This document shows positions 1 to 12,893 of a stretch of 36,503 nt of DNA, piece after piece. The DNA lies in contig JAKCWW010000538.1 of NCBI GenBank assembly GCA_026260175.1, forward strand, positions 1-36,503, given 5' to 3'. The notes under the pieces are model-generated. The model was not told where the DNA came from. It did not search any database and saw nothing but the letters and a program-made list of their open reading frames with translations. Position numbers and translations under genes: made by a program. This stretch comes from Reticulitermes lucifugus. Lineage: Eukaryota; Arthropoda; Insecta; Blattodea; Rhinotermitidae. The first letter of the stretch is position 1. Every line of letters starts with the position of its first letter.

Positions 1-2733
1 GGAAGATTATTATACACCCTGATGCCAAAATAGCAAGGTCCCTTCTGATAAATCGTTAAATGAAGTGATGGTTGAAAAAAGATTAGAGTTATTCGTAGTT
101 TTAATGTTGTGGACTTCAGAATTTTCCTTAAATAAGTTTTTATTGTTAGCAACAAACAGGGATAAAGAAAAAATATATTGAGATGTTAAAGGTAATATTT
201 TTAAAACTTTAAAAAGTTATCTACAAGAATCTCTAGGTCTGGCTCCCATTATTATTCTAATGATTCTCTTTTGTAGCTTAAAGCTATTTCCACTATGTGA
301 GGAATTTCCTTAAAATATTAGCCCATAAGTCATAATGGAGTGGAAGTATGCATAATAGATCATCTTTAGAGTATCTCGTGATAAAAACTGTTTGATCACT
401 CTAGCTACAAAACAGGCCTGTAACATGACATCGGCAAAGCAGCCTCCTGCTTTGCCATACCCTCTCCTTCACCTCCACTCCTGTCATAATTGCACTAAAA
501 AATTAGTGAACTTCGAAATTATTACAAACCTACTAAATACACTTACTAGGAAATATAATTTTGCATTATATTTTCTCTGACATATTTCTGCTCACATCAA
601 AATATTATGTAAAATAATAAGGTCCATTTATTGCCTAAAATGTGTATTCAGTTGTTTTGTAATAGTGATACAATGCACGGAAAATGCAAAATATTAAGAT
701 TCAAAATCATAGTTTTCCGAGTTATGGGACTGTGTAATCTGACTTGTGGGTACCGAGGTTTCAATCAGGACATACTGCCTCCAACTTCCGACAGCCCGTG
801 AAGACAGAACCTGAATGCTACTCTAAAACATTCATAACCATGTACCAGACTAAACGGTGTCATAACCCAAACAGCCTTATGAATCCTCTCCACTTAGAGC
901 AACTCAAATCCTGCACCAAAGAATATAAAGAACAAGTGAAGCGTGGATGGAAATGTCATTTTTGGAAAACTGAATTACAGGAAGTTCAGTATGTTTTTTA
1001 AAGACACAGTACTTAGTACCACATTCTTTTTCCACCAACTGTGTACACTTTTCTCATATTTTGCCTCTCAAAAAAACTGATAAAACCAGATCTGGAACAG
1101 TCCCTGGTTACAAACATTATCACTATAACTACACATTTTAAGGTCAGGACCACATATGATGGATTTCAAAGTTCTGTTAAAATGATATCACCAGGACAAT
1201 CACACACTCAAAACTGCTTACAATTGATTGATTGTTATGTATATATCAATTATAACTATAATATAAACAATTACATGTTGAAAGTTCTCGAAGTAGAAAC
1301 AACTGCCTCCATTACATGCAACTGTCACCACATGAAATTAATTAAATGCATATGCCATAACTATGATTACATGAATAAAAAGCTTAATTTCTGATGGTGA
1401 TATTTTCTCCACAGTACACACAACACTAATACACTAGAGCTGTAGCATTGCCCAGTGTTACACCACAGTCAACACACAAAACAACAACACAGAGTTTAAT
1501 ACAAATACAAGATCAATCTGAAGTCACTGAGGTCCCAGACGACTGTGCGCACGAACGACTACGTGGTCATTCTTCATCACTAGGAATGGCATTTTGTCAC
1601 TGTTGCCTGTGAACAAGTACATGATTTTAAATGACAATTCACATCCTATTGCTCACACAAAAGTTTGTGCTCTGAGAAACACAACTGATTAACATGAAAA
1701 CACTTCATATAAGTTAAAGTTGTCTCCATGTTTTATTAAGCACTGCACAGTGAGGGTATAGAGGAGTGTGGAGATACAGCACATACAGGTCCACACATTC
1801 TTCCCCTGGCAGTAGACAGAGATAAGTGGTCTGCTTCCTGGCCCAGCCACTGTACCCTGAGCACAAACTGAATAGGAGGCTGGGCTGGCCTCAGAGGTTG
1901 CCTGGATGCTTTGAAGGTGAGAGAAAACTTTTCCCCTGCCTGAAATTGATGGATGATTACTTGGTCATCCAGACCAAAGCACTACATTCTTGTAAAGCAA
2001 GCAGTAGCCCAACAAATACAGAAGCTTCCCACATTACACAGACCATGGACATTCATTCTGGGTTTACAAGCACCCTGAGCCAGATCAATCCCATCAGGAA
2101 CATTATACCTAATGTAAGATGATGCTAATATCTTCCAGCTATGTCTAATCCACCCAAACTTAACTCTTCCATTGAGTTGTCAACAACGGTCAATGAACTG
2201 CTTTCTCTTCCATTCAGTTTCTATGACCTACAAAGCACATAATTCTTGAAACCTCCCATGCATACTACATGCCCTGAAAATCCCTCCCTTCTTAATTTTT
2301 TTAACATTGACATTACTTGTTGAACACTACATTTTATTATGCATGTAGTGCATTATTAACCATTATAACACAATGCACATACTTCACACAAAGTCTACTA
2401 TTTTAAATTATAAAAATTATACCTGCACAATAACTTGTTCCAGGACAGTGCTGAGGTAAGTATCCTAGAGTACCTGTGGGGAAAAGGTTCACAATGACAA
2501 CAAAGAGTTCTTTCTCTTTGTTAATGCCAGTGCTCTCTCCTTCTCCTCTGCTGACTTTTTCTACAGAAAATTATAATACAGAGCAAACTGTAACACACAT
2601 AAAAAGGCACAGAGAAAGATTCTCTGCTAAGACAAGAATACAATTACACTTGTCAAACACCAAGCACAACAGACACTCACTAGAACACAGGTTTTCAACG
2701 TCTTTACAATTCGTCCATTTCGGTCTTTAGGTT
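1..2733. other. No gene seen; AT-rich intergenic DNA
   Basis: Short open frames only, none with family resemblance. The stretch 744-990 reads like a worn interspersed repeat (GTGGGTACCGAGGTTTCAAT; AAACGGTGTCATAACCCA), loosely echoing 16.67-16.93 kb. A GAAGGTGAGAG donor-like site at about 1912-1922 ends a 98-codon frame, but nothing pairs with it. Confidence 0.5.
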
Positions 2734-2833
2734 TAGGTTATTTATTTATTTTATTCATTTTATTAATTAACTTGTTATTTTATTTATTTATTTATTTATT
2801 TATTTGTTATGTATTTATTTTACTTATTTATTG
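2734..2833. repeat. TTTA/TTAT microsatellite
   Basis: About 100 bases of imperfect TTTA repeats. Confidence 0.85.
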
Positions 2834-3389
2834 GCAGAACGTAACGTTATCCAACCAAACATTGCACTCAGAGTGGCCTCATTCATAACTGTAAGTGAAA
2901 AAAGGCAAAAAAATGGGAAAGTGTTGTGGTTAGAGGAGCCATGGCTTGAATTTTAACCCCTCGCCTCCAGAACCATGCTTGTAAGTCATCATGCGATACA
3001 ACTTTGGCAGCAAGAGTGCCTTTCTCTGACATCTATGTGGTACTAATCACAGCCACTGAGCGCCGGCTACAGTAACGCACATAGGCACCGCTTGTGGCGC
3101 AACAAGACCATCTTTCCAGGGGTCCATAGAACTTTCGCTGCAGTGTTCATGACCAACTACATTTTTCTCGATCGTCTGGATTTGTGGATCCGTTTTTGCG
3201 AGTAATTCCTGTCCCCCCGGAAGGTGTGGCCATTTTGCTCTAATCCATGGTTGTGAGGCTCATCCTTGTTTTGAGGTTCGCGCGGCCTCGTTATAAGAGC
3301 CGCTCATTGTCGTCCACAGCTACCCATCTTCTGTAATTTAATCTCAGATTTAAGCTTTTATACATATATAGAAATGGGAAGTGTCATTT
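2834..3389. other. No gene seen
   Basis: GC-richer patch (3050-3320) with several CpG but no open frame longer than about 50 codons on either strand and no recognised repeat. Confidence 0.5.
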
Positions 3390-4480
3390 CCTATTTAATA
3401 AATCAACAACTCCATGGAGCAGAGTTCTAACTAAAAACCGAATAAGGCCTGACATAGTCAAGAAATTCCCCACATTCAATTGAAACCGAAGGTTCAATAC
3501 TTTGTTCACAAGCGCCCATCAGTGGTCCTATCCTGAGTCAGATGAACCCGATCCATGCTCCTCCACCACCCCCCAAACACTCTGTATCTGGAAGATCCAT
3601 TTTAATATTATCCTCCCCTGTGCACCTACAACTTACAAGCAATCACTTTCCTTCATGTTTTCCAGTCAAATTCTTGTGTGTATTCATGCCTCCCCCATGC
3701 AGGCCACATGCCCCGCACACCTCACTCTCCTTGATCTTAACAGTCTAATAATATTTGGCAAGGAGTAAGAATCATGAAGCTTATAATTATGCAACTTCTT
3801 CAGCCTCCTGTAACTTTTTCCCTGTTAGGTCCAAATATCTTCCTCAACAGCCTGTTCTCAAAGAATCTCAGCCTATGTTCTTCTGTTGACCTGAAACACC
3901 AAGTTTCACATCCATATAAAACAACAGGAAAAATGATAGTTTTTTACATTTTAGTCTGTATGCTCTCAAACAGCACATGCAAAGACAAAATATTCTGAAC
4001 CACATGGTAGCGAGCATTCCCCAGATTTAATCTGCTTGTAAGGTCACAAATAATATTTTCATTTGTTAATGTAGTTTCCAAATACACATACAAATACATA
4101 GATGGAAATGACATTACTGTACATATGTATTTTCAAATATTTAAACTTTTCAATGTTTTCAATGAATTTATTAGCTACCTCTGTGTTGTGATTTTGTCCT
4201 GCATTCTGTTGATGAGATATGACCTTAAGTTTGCTTTTCTCAGCAGTTACTTCTAAACAAAGATCACAGCAAATGGCTTATAAAGCTCTTGTTTTTTTAT
4301 AGTAGACATATTGCCCAAAGTAACATCATCAGTGCAGAACAAAAGTTATGTGTCACCTTCAATACCAGTCCCTTCCTGTATTCTTGGACCTTCCTTATGT
4401 CAAATTCTAAAGAAAAGTTGAAAAACAGTGGCAATTAGCACCAACTTATTTCAGACCATTCTGAACAGGAAACTTACCAC
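3390..4480 (-). pseudogene. Decayed non-LTR retrotransposon, C-terminal part of reverse transcriptase
   Basis: Reading the minus strand, broken frames give AEKSKLKVISHQQNAGQNHN (about 4.2 kb), SRLNLGNARYHVVQNILS (about 4.0 kb), IIFPVVLYGCETW and RLRFFENRLLRKIFGPNREK (3.80-3.95 kb), then WALVNKVLNLRF near 3.5 kb. This order is typical of the thumb and C-terminal end of LINE reverse transcriptases common in insects (YKTIILPVVLYGCETW ... ENRVLRKIFGPKRDEV ... WRALVNTVMNLRVP). Several stops and frame changes show it is dead. A second fragment of the same family lies at about 34.6-34.9 kb. Confidence 0.8.
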
Positions 4481-5589
4481 AAGGTTTACTTGTTGAGAAC
4501 TTATTTTATTTAAAACATTTTAACAAACCTAACTAGCTTCATGAGAATATCCAGCTCACTAATATTACACCAAACCTTGCTCCTAACTGAATATCAGGCT
4601 TTTTTGTAAGTCTATAAATAACTGTTTTACTACACCTCTATGTGGTTTTATTCCTTTGTGGAGATATTTGAATAGTAACAAATTTCATTCAGCACTGTTT
4701 ATTAGTTAATACAACAGCTACAAATTTCAGCTTCTGTATTAAGCCATTATCAGGCTAATATAGAAAGAGTATAGACACCAACAATCACAGACCTCTTACA
4801 TTACATGTTCTACGAAGTAAAATGATTGAAATATTGTAAAATACTTTAAAAGCATCAGACTGTTCACCCAGCGCAGTACCAGTGTTTGAAGAATTTGTGG
4901 AACAGTCCAGGGTTAAGATGCAGTCTCTTTCAGCTAGACTGTGGTAATCTGATTGCTGTTGTTCTAATTCCTTGCAGCATCAGCATCCCACATGATCTCT
5001 CTTTTTCAGGTTTTCTGACAACAAAATTTTTATGCGCTTCTCACCTCTCCCATTCACGCAAATGCCCCACCCATCCGTGAAATTGCAGGCTTCCAACGTG
5101 GTGTATTTGAAGCCTTTATTCTTCTGAGATACTGTGTGGCATACGTTGGTAGTTCATTACCGACATTTCAGGACAACCTTTCAGTCCTACTTTCGTGGTC
5201 TACTTTACTCCTGAAGATGGTATCAATAGGCTGTCCTCAAATGTTAATAAACAAACACCAACCTACACTGCAGTACATCCCAGAACAGCGAAAACCTCAC
5301 CCATCTTATTCTCCTTTACTTGATCACCCTAAGATATGGAGAAAAGTACAATTATCTGGCTCCTTATTTTGCAATTTTATTCTTCCCCTCATAGACACAA
5401 CTACTCATTTTAGCACCATGATCTCAAAAATCCTCACTCTACATTGTTTCTATAAGGTGACAGACCACATTTGACACCCCTATGAAATAACAGACAAAAT
5501 ATAGTTTTACATATTTTATCTATGTTTTTAGGTAGCGGACAAGAAGACAACTAGTCGTAACATTCAGACACCAAATTTAATCTGCCCTC
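4481..5589. other. No gene seen; worn repeats
   Basis: 5126-5260 looks like a very old relative of the foldback elements (CTTCTGAGATACTGTGTGGC, TTACCGACATTTCAGGACAA, CCTGAAGATGGTATCAATAG). 4690-4760 holds a broken hammerhead-like core on the minus strand. Confidence 0.35.
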
Positions 5590-5870
5590 AGTTTCTTTGG
5601 GATAGTAGAGTCACCTGACTAGGCTACTGGCTGGAAGAACAAAAAATATGGTTTGATACCTGGCAGGAGAGAGAGATTTCTCTCTTCTCCATAGCATCCA
5701 GACCAGCTCTGGAGCCCATCCAGCACCCCCCCCCCACACTTTTTCAATGGCTACCAGGACCCTTACCCTAGGGGTAAAGCCACTGGTGTGTGAATATGTT
5801 CATTCCACTTAGTGCTGAGGTGGGGCTATACCTTCACTCCCCATACAACTTTTTTGGTGTGCACAGGGAT
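5590..5870 (+). mobile_element. Old SINE family 1-like copy
   Basis: Diverged but collinear: GACTAGGCTACTGGCTGGAA, a poor B-box remnant, CATCCAGACCAGCTCTGGAG, CCAGGACCCTTACCCTAGGG, GGTAAAGCCACTGG, GTGCTGAGGTGGGGCTATAC. A run of C interrupts it at 5728-5738. Confidence 0.45.
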
Positions 5871-7138
5871 CAATTTACAATTTGTGCCTTTTTTTTTTTC
5901 ATGAATGTAATTTGGACTTATTTCTGGCATTCTGAAATACCCTCTTGTCTACTGAGAAATGTAATTTCTTTAATATTTTTTATCATCCTTCAAAATAAAA
6001 ATGCCCAGACTACTGACAGGTAAACTTTATTTTGAGACCAAAATCAGTTAAATTTCTTTATATTTATGTGTATAGAGCAACACTTTCTACGGTTTACAAG
6101 TTCACAAATCTTTAAAAAATTTCAGTAAGTATTCAAAATATAATGCATGAATATAAAAAAGAACACATTAAAAAAGAACACATTTAAATTTTCGCATTTG
6201 CTAAGATATTTACAGCATACTGCAATAGTGACAATTACAAAATTACTTCTAGATTTATAGGAATATTAAGACATAGCTCAACTATGTAACACAGGCATTA
6301 AAAAACTGCTTAAATCACATTTCTTTAATTATTGTATACTTTAACTATTTGGCAATGTTATAATTATACCCACCATGAATTTCCTGTAGGTGTATTTAAC
6401 ACAAATATTTGTAAATCAGTCTTTTTCATGTTATATTACTTTACTTGAAATACTGAAATAATTATACCACACTGGTACACATGTTCAATCCTTGTAATCT
6501 GTTCCTGCTTTATGCATATTCTTGTTAAAAGAACAAGACTATATATAAGTCACACATACACACAAGTTGCAAAATCTCAGCTTCATTCAACACTTGTTCT
6601 GTACACAGAGGTGAAATTCATTACTCAAAGAACCAGTCCAAAAGTGAATTTCCAGCTGAGGCCTGGGGTTGTATTAACACACTGGCCAGTAAGACCTACT
6701 GCACATCTCCACTACCAAGATAGGTGGCTGAAATGATAACTACTACAAGAAATACTTGCCTCAGTGCCAATCTTCCCATCACAGTTACATAAGGACTACT
6801 CTGTGATCAAACTCAGACTTCAGAGTCCAATATCCCACTTCCCGAATTATGGTATGGCAAGTCTGTATGAAAATTTCCATACTTCGAGATGCCTGGTGTA
6901 ACATGAGGCAGAACCAAGACCGATTTAAAAGCATGCTGAAATTTACTCCTAATTCACTCATTAAAACACAGTTGCTGCATTATATGAAACACGACTAAGA
7001 GAATTGCAACATAATAGTAACATATCACTTACTATAAAAGTTTTCGTTTCCAGTAATTTAAGTATCACAGTTCTTAAAATTGTGTACTTCATGATTCACA
7101 TATGTTCAGTGTTGCTGTATGGGTTTTTAAGAGTCTGT
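5871..7138 (-). other. Probable 3' UTR and downstream flank of GPR143
   Basis: No coding potential on either strand. It begins at the GPR143 stop codon on the minus strand and has possible poly(A) signals at 6324-6329 and 6026-6031. The boundary of the transcript cannot be fixed from sequence alone. Confidence 0.35.
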
Positions 7139-7375
7139 TTAGGTACCATTTATACTCATTCTGCTACTACAAAGTTCATTCTCTTGGCTCTGTAGCAATG
7201 GAGTGTGCTCACCCTGAACACGCTCCACTTCATTGAGGGTGTGGATTGGTGTGTATTCAGACAGAGAACTGGAGTCCCCACAAGGTAAACATGATGAGTA
7301 TATATTCTGTCCACCACCTGACCATCGCCGATACACAACGGTATTCAACAGTGCCTGCAGAGGGTTCATCACTGC
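7139..7375 (-). CDS. Gpr143: GPR143 exon 6 (terminal)
   Basis: Residues 298-375 and the TAA stop: rest of helix 7 (AVMNPLQALLNTVVY) and a 60-residue cytoplasmic tail. The tail has a cysteine pair (CLPC) that could be palmitoylated and the acidic dileucine EHTPLL, a standard endolysosomal sorting signal. Acceptor TGGTGTAACTTTCAG, phase 0. Possible minus-strand poly(A) signals lie downstream at about 6324-6329 (ATTAAA) and 6026-6031 (AATAAA), which would give a 3' UTR of 0.8-1.1 kb. Confidence 0.92.
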   Translation of the reverse strand, partial: AVMNPLQALLNTVVYRRWSGGGQNIYSSCLPCGDSSSLSEYTPIHTLNEVERVQGEHTPLLQSQENELCSSRMSINGT

Positions 7376-10300
7376 CTGAAAGTTACACCAGCATGCTGTT
7401 GAATCATATAGTTTAATATTCATATATAGTTCAATATAAGTACCTTCATGCAACTGTTTTCCAGATTATGCAAAGACAAAAATGTGCACAAGATATTCAG
7501 AGAGATACAAATAAACTCTTAAAATAAATACTCACCATGACATACCACAGAGAAACAATGAGTTTCTCAGGCAATTTAAGCCAGACAGACCATATTAGAA
7601 CACCACAGATGAGATTTGGAAGCCAGCAAATGTAGAAAGTTATGATGATAAATAAGAATTTCGTCTTTATTCCATCAACAGCATTGCGCTCTCTCTGTGT
7701 ATACTGACCAAGTCGGACAGAGATAATGAATCTAGCATCCTGTGTTGAACAGAAGTATAAAATGGGATTGACAATCATGATGGCAGCCATTGGAAAGAAA
7801 GTGGCACAGTAGTTTGGAAATATGTGTGCCAAAGCCCCTGACAGGGTGTCAATGTCATGACAGCTGTAAAAAAAAATATGCAGAGTGATGAAATTTAAAA
7901 TTTATGCATAATTATGCACGTAAGATGAAAATTGGAATCAACATGAAAATAATAACATCAGAAAAAACAAATAAGTATGCTTTGGTTGAGGAAGCTCAAC
8001 ATGTCACTCAATGAACAACAGAATGGTCAAGGTCAACTGTTTCTACCCATCATTGTCACACCATCCCTTCTTTGCACAACAAGTGAAATTACCTGTTCTT
8101 CACTTGGAATATGGTTGCTTTCCTAATAAGTATCATAATATGTATAATTTAAAGAAGAAATTATCCTTAATATAAAAAGTTAAATTTTACCCACATGAAA
8201 TTAAGCAGCAATTGGAAATGCAGATTCAACTCACCTTAAAAATATGTACTCTAGTAGAAAAATGACAAGAGTATCGAATATTTTTATATCTTTTGGTATT
8301 CTCTCTTAGGTGTACAGTAGGAAACAGGACAGGAGAAAAAAGAAGGGGGGAAGAGTCACATTTCCTGCATAAATACTATCAGGGCTTCACGGATTTTCCA
8401 AAAACCTAAAAGCAACCTCAAAATTCTAGGTGCCAGGAGGGTGGCATAAAACAAGTTACATAAACAGGACCCACAAATATTATGTGCCACCGTGCAACAA
8501 ATTTAGTGCCTAGGTGGCCTGGCACCTGGGATTTGTGAACCTCTGCACATTATATGAAATGGTATGGAGCAGCAACTTACTTTGCATGAGGGACATACAG
8601 AATAATAAGTCCCACAGACGTCAGTATGGCAGGGCTCAGCCATGCAATAATGTGATAACAAATGGTACACTCCCTCTGTGACTTCAACACACGTCTTACA
8701 TCTACAGCATAGCAAAGCGTCCAGAACCACGTTGCAATGTAAAAGAACTGAATCCATGCCTGACAGTGAACAGAAAACAATGGCAGTATGTAGGGAGCAT
8801 AGAGGACATCATCACTATACTGAGTAACCAGCAGGGTTCTTCATCCTGCAGAATGTTCCTGGTACTTATAACCACAAGCATGCGCAGCACATTTCATAAG
8901 GGTGTGCACCCAGAGAATTTTATTCATTTTTTAAAAGGCAAAGATTTATTAAATACTTGGACACCAAACAAACTAAAGATACTCTAACTTTCAACACTTG
9001 TTTCATAGTACAACAATCCATAGTTAAAAACTAAAAGAGTGTATTATGCAATTAAATTAAATTTCAAAGCCACTTTTTTGAGTTATTAGGGTGTGACTGA
9101 GCACACTTGGCACTCCCCAAACACAAGTCTATGCTTATTATATACACTGTAAGCACTTATAAATAGTCTTGTGTTCTCTCTGTAATATTCCTCTTGAGGT
9201 CTCCAATGGTGTGAGACAATGTAGTGGTGTCGAAACACTGGAAACAGATTATTATCCAGGGACATCATGTCACAACTCAGAAGAATGGAGACCTCAACTA
9301 CACTACTGCAAAGACTAAAGCTTGCATAATATTCAGCTTGACTTGTAATGGGTGTGTCTAATTATAAAGTACAATAATTAAAACTTCTAATCACAAAGCA
9401 GTCCAGGACTGAAATTTGGAGCATTGCTGGAATATTAAATGGTGAATAAACTAACTTTTCTAAAATTAAAATGGTGTACCATTACCATCGCCCCCTCCCC
9501 CTCCCTCGCCCCATAACAGACGTATGATGTGTGTTACAGTGAAGGACATGTAATCAGCTTTCCAACATATTTCGATTCAGCACTCTAGACCTCAAAAGGC
9601 AAACGAAGCTGTGCTGATTTGGTATGAAATGAACCTCCTGCATGTAACAACATCCCTCAAAGTGCTTCTGTTACATAGATTATTGTTTGTGTGCATTGTT
9701 CATGGGCCACAACAAAGTTGTCCCACTAGCTTAGTGTAACTGACAGCACACTGTGCAACTTACTGATATTACTGCACAGAAGACAACACTGGAGACGGTA
9801 TCACTGATAGGTGGTACCAGCTCTCTGACAAAGACCCACAGAATCGATCGGAAAAACACACCTACAGAACATAAAAAGCAATAAATGATAAACATTTTAC
9901 AGCATATCTGCAGCAGCAGAAGCTTCTACACTCTCTACTGGATGAGGCTAACTAATTGACTCAGCATGTTACTTAAACTTCCAAGCATAGCTTATATACA
10001 ACCTGTTCAACCTTCACAAACTCTTAAAGAAGTTTATGCACTAGATATTAAGGGAACGGAATGATCAAAAAGTAGGCCAAGTTCAATATGGAAACAACAG
10101 CTTTGGACAGATGGCATACAGAAGGAAGTACATAAAGAGCAAATTTAAAAGAGGATTGGAAAGACAGAGCTAGATGCAGAGACTTCATAGCTAGATGACC
10201 AAAACAGGGGTAAAAGTGTCAAAGGAGACCAAAAGTAGAAGAGGATGCTTTCACTTACCAAGCGATGCCAGCAAATCTGCCACAGACAGCCACACTACTA

Positions 10301-12862
10301 TCTGTCGACCTCTTGTAATGAAGTCCCCAAGTGGTCGTTGTATTACATTTGTACGTCTTTGTGGATGAATGTAAGAAGCATCAAAAAACAGAACCTACAT
10401 ACAACATATTACTTGTGGACAATCTGGAATGGCTCAGTGCTTTAAATTACTACGGACTAGAAAAGTGTCTCCCAGTCAGTGGTCTGTGGAATGATGTTAG
10501 TCCATGGCTGAATTTACATTGGTCCACAACCTCTACATACCTCTCTCTGAAGTTAATATGCATGTGAATATTTACTGGTACTGCCCCATAATCTTGTTGG
10601 TGTGGTGTTTAATTTCAAGGCCAATGGATATCAAATGCACAACCCACCTTAACATGAAAAAGCTCTCCACCTTGCTGACACAGTGTACTGTGTGACTATC
10701 AGAATCAAAGGTGATTGTTTCCCTAAACATCATTAACAAGTTGGTGTTTGTAATAGAGACATAGTATGTATTTGGTGAAATATTAACTGAGTTTTTAAAT
10801 ATTATTTACAGTAATTCCAGGCTTCAAAGGACCTTAACACATTTCTTGTCCATAAACTCTAGATATAGACATGTATAGTACCACATGGAAAGGTTGATAT
10901 AATGTATAAAATGAAGCAGAGTTAGATGTAAACAACCCCCTTTTCAAGGACAGAACAATTTTTAGCCACAATCACAAAGGTTCCAGTTCAATGAAATGTG
11001 CAAACTCAAGGTTTCTAAAACAATTAATATCATATGCCCTGACATATAATTCTTAATTGTGAATTTCCTCTTCTGTAATGCCTCTTAAATATTAATGCCA
11101 CATAAAAGTATCAAATTATATTGTAAATAAATAAATTTAGATGTCATTGTAGCCTATTATTCGCCAGTACAATGTGACGCAGCAATATCAATCTCTGGAG
11201 AACCTGCCTTACCGGTACGCAAATCAAGACAAGTTGGGAACCACTGGGCTAGATAAATCATGTTAAGATTCCCAGTTGAGTTAGTAATTTTCTTTCCACT
11301 GTCATTACCAGAATGGCGCTGTGGCCCACTCGGACACCCATTCAATGAATGATGTGTTATTTTCCCCTGGGGATAAAGCAGCCAAATTGTACAGTTGGCC
11401 AATCCAATATCAAAATTAAAAATGTATGAAGCTTACATCCATGCCCCTTTTGTGCTTTTATGGTGTGGTGGTTTGCTGCAGGGCCAACCTTATTTTTAGT
11501 TTATATCAAAGAAAGACTCTGAGTACTGTGATACTGTAGCCCTTCTTTCAGCCCCTCTTAATTTAACTTCATCCATGATCTTGAATTTTTCTTAAAATGT
11601 AACATTTCAGCAGCTGGTTCTGTCTCTGTCTTTACATGAGGGACTGAGACTGTATCTTCCAGACAAACCCTTAAAATTACGTTCCCCCATGCCTAATGAC
11701 AAAAGCAAAACTAAGTTCTAAATTTTGTTTTTAATAAAATCAAGACAAAGGTCTCAGAAATTACAAGGGTTTCTAATTAGAATTTGTTAAGTCTAAATTC
11801 CTTTTTTATATTTAGTATTCCACCAGATCTATTACTCCATTATTACTGTTATTATTATTATTATTATTGTTACTGTTATTGGCTGTTTAGTGATGTGTTT
11901 TAATTTCAATTCAATTTCAATTCAATTTAATGTATCTTCCAGAAATCTATGTACATAGATATAGAATCAGTCAACATGAATATAAAATAGTCTTACAATA
12001 TAAATACAGCTGTATATCCATTTTCACAATCATTTATGTTCATTCAACAATCAAGTATAAAACATGTGCATCTACACAAGGCAACATACAATGTATCACT
12101 CTTAACATCATAAAAACATAATATAAATATAAAATATTATTGTTTANNNNATTAACCCTATTCCTAAGCAGACTTTAATTCAAAAAATTCTTCAGTAGTA
12201 TAGAAAGAATTTTGTAGTAAAAATGTTGTCATTGGATTTAAAGCTCTTCGTGTCATTGGACATAGCTTTAATATTTGTCGGAAAATGATTAAAAATCTTT
12301 ACTCCCATATAACATATTTCCTTTTGAAATTGTGCTAAGTTTGTTTGTGGATAATACAGATCATAAGTAGATCTGATATTAAATTTAGTTAATTTAGTTA
12401 GACCTAAATATAGCACAGATCTCTTTTATCTGGAATTCTACTAATACTGATGTAATGAAGCTACAACACATGCAGATGAAGTTTGCAGCTCTCTGTTATG
12501 GTCATTCCTTTCCCCACACCAATTCATTACAGTACTTATAATTGCTTACCAGATATGCATATAAGATATGCTGTATCTTATATGAGAGAAGGCATCACCT
12601 TGATGTACTGTTTTTTAATTAACGTTTACCTTACTCAAAGTTCTGTCCTGCCCGTTTTGATACTACAGTGCTTCGAGTTCCTACTCAGAATCTTAGAAAC
12701 TTCTCTACAATCAATGTTGGTTCTCCATGCAAAAATTGTCCTTCAACTAGATTTACATCAGGTACGTTACTAGTACTACTAGTAGTACTAGTAATGTATA
12801 TGCAGCTCTGTATTAGTATTAGTATTAGTAGTAATAGTCATATTAGAAGTAGTAGTGGTTGC

Positions 12863-12893
<31 letters not shown>

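Noticed and set aside
1826..2122. 98-codon plus-strand frame ending near a donor-like site
   Set aside because: No recognised family, no upstream acceptor or downstream exon that fits.
7156..7338. Second minus-strand frame over GPR143 exon 6
   Set aside because: Shadow of the real exon frame; it does not continue helix 7 across the splice junction.
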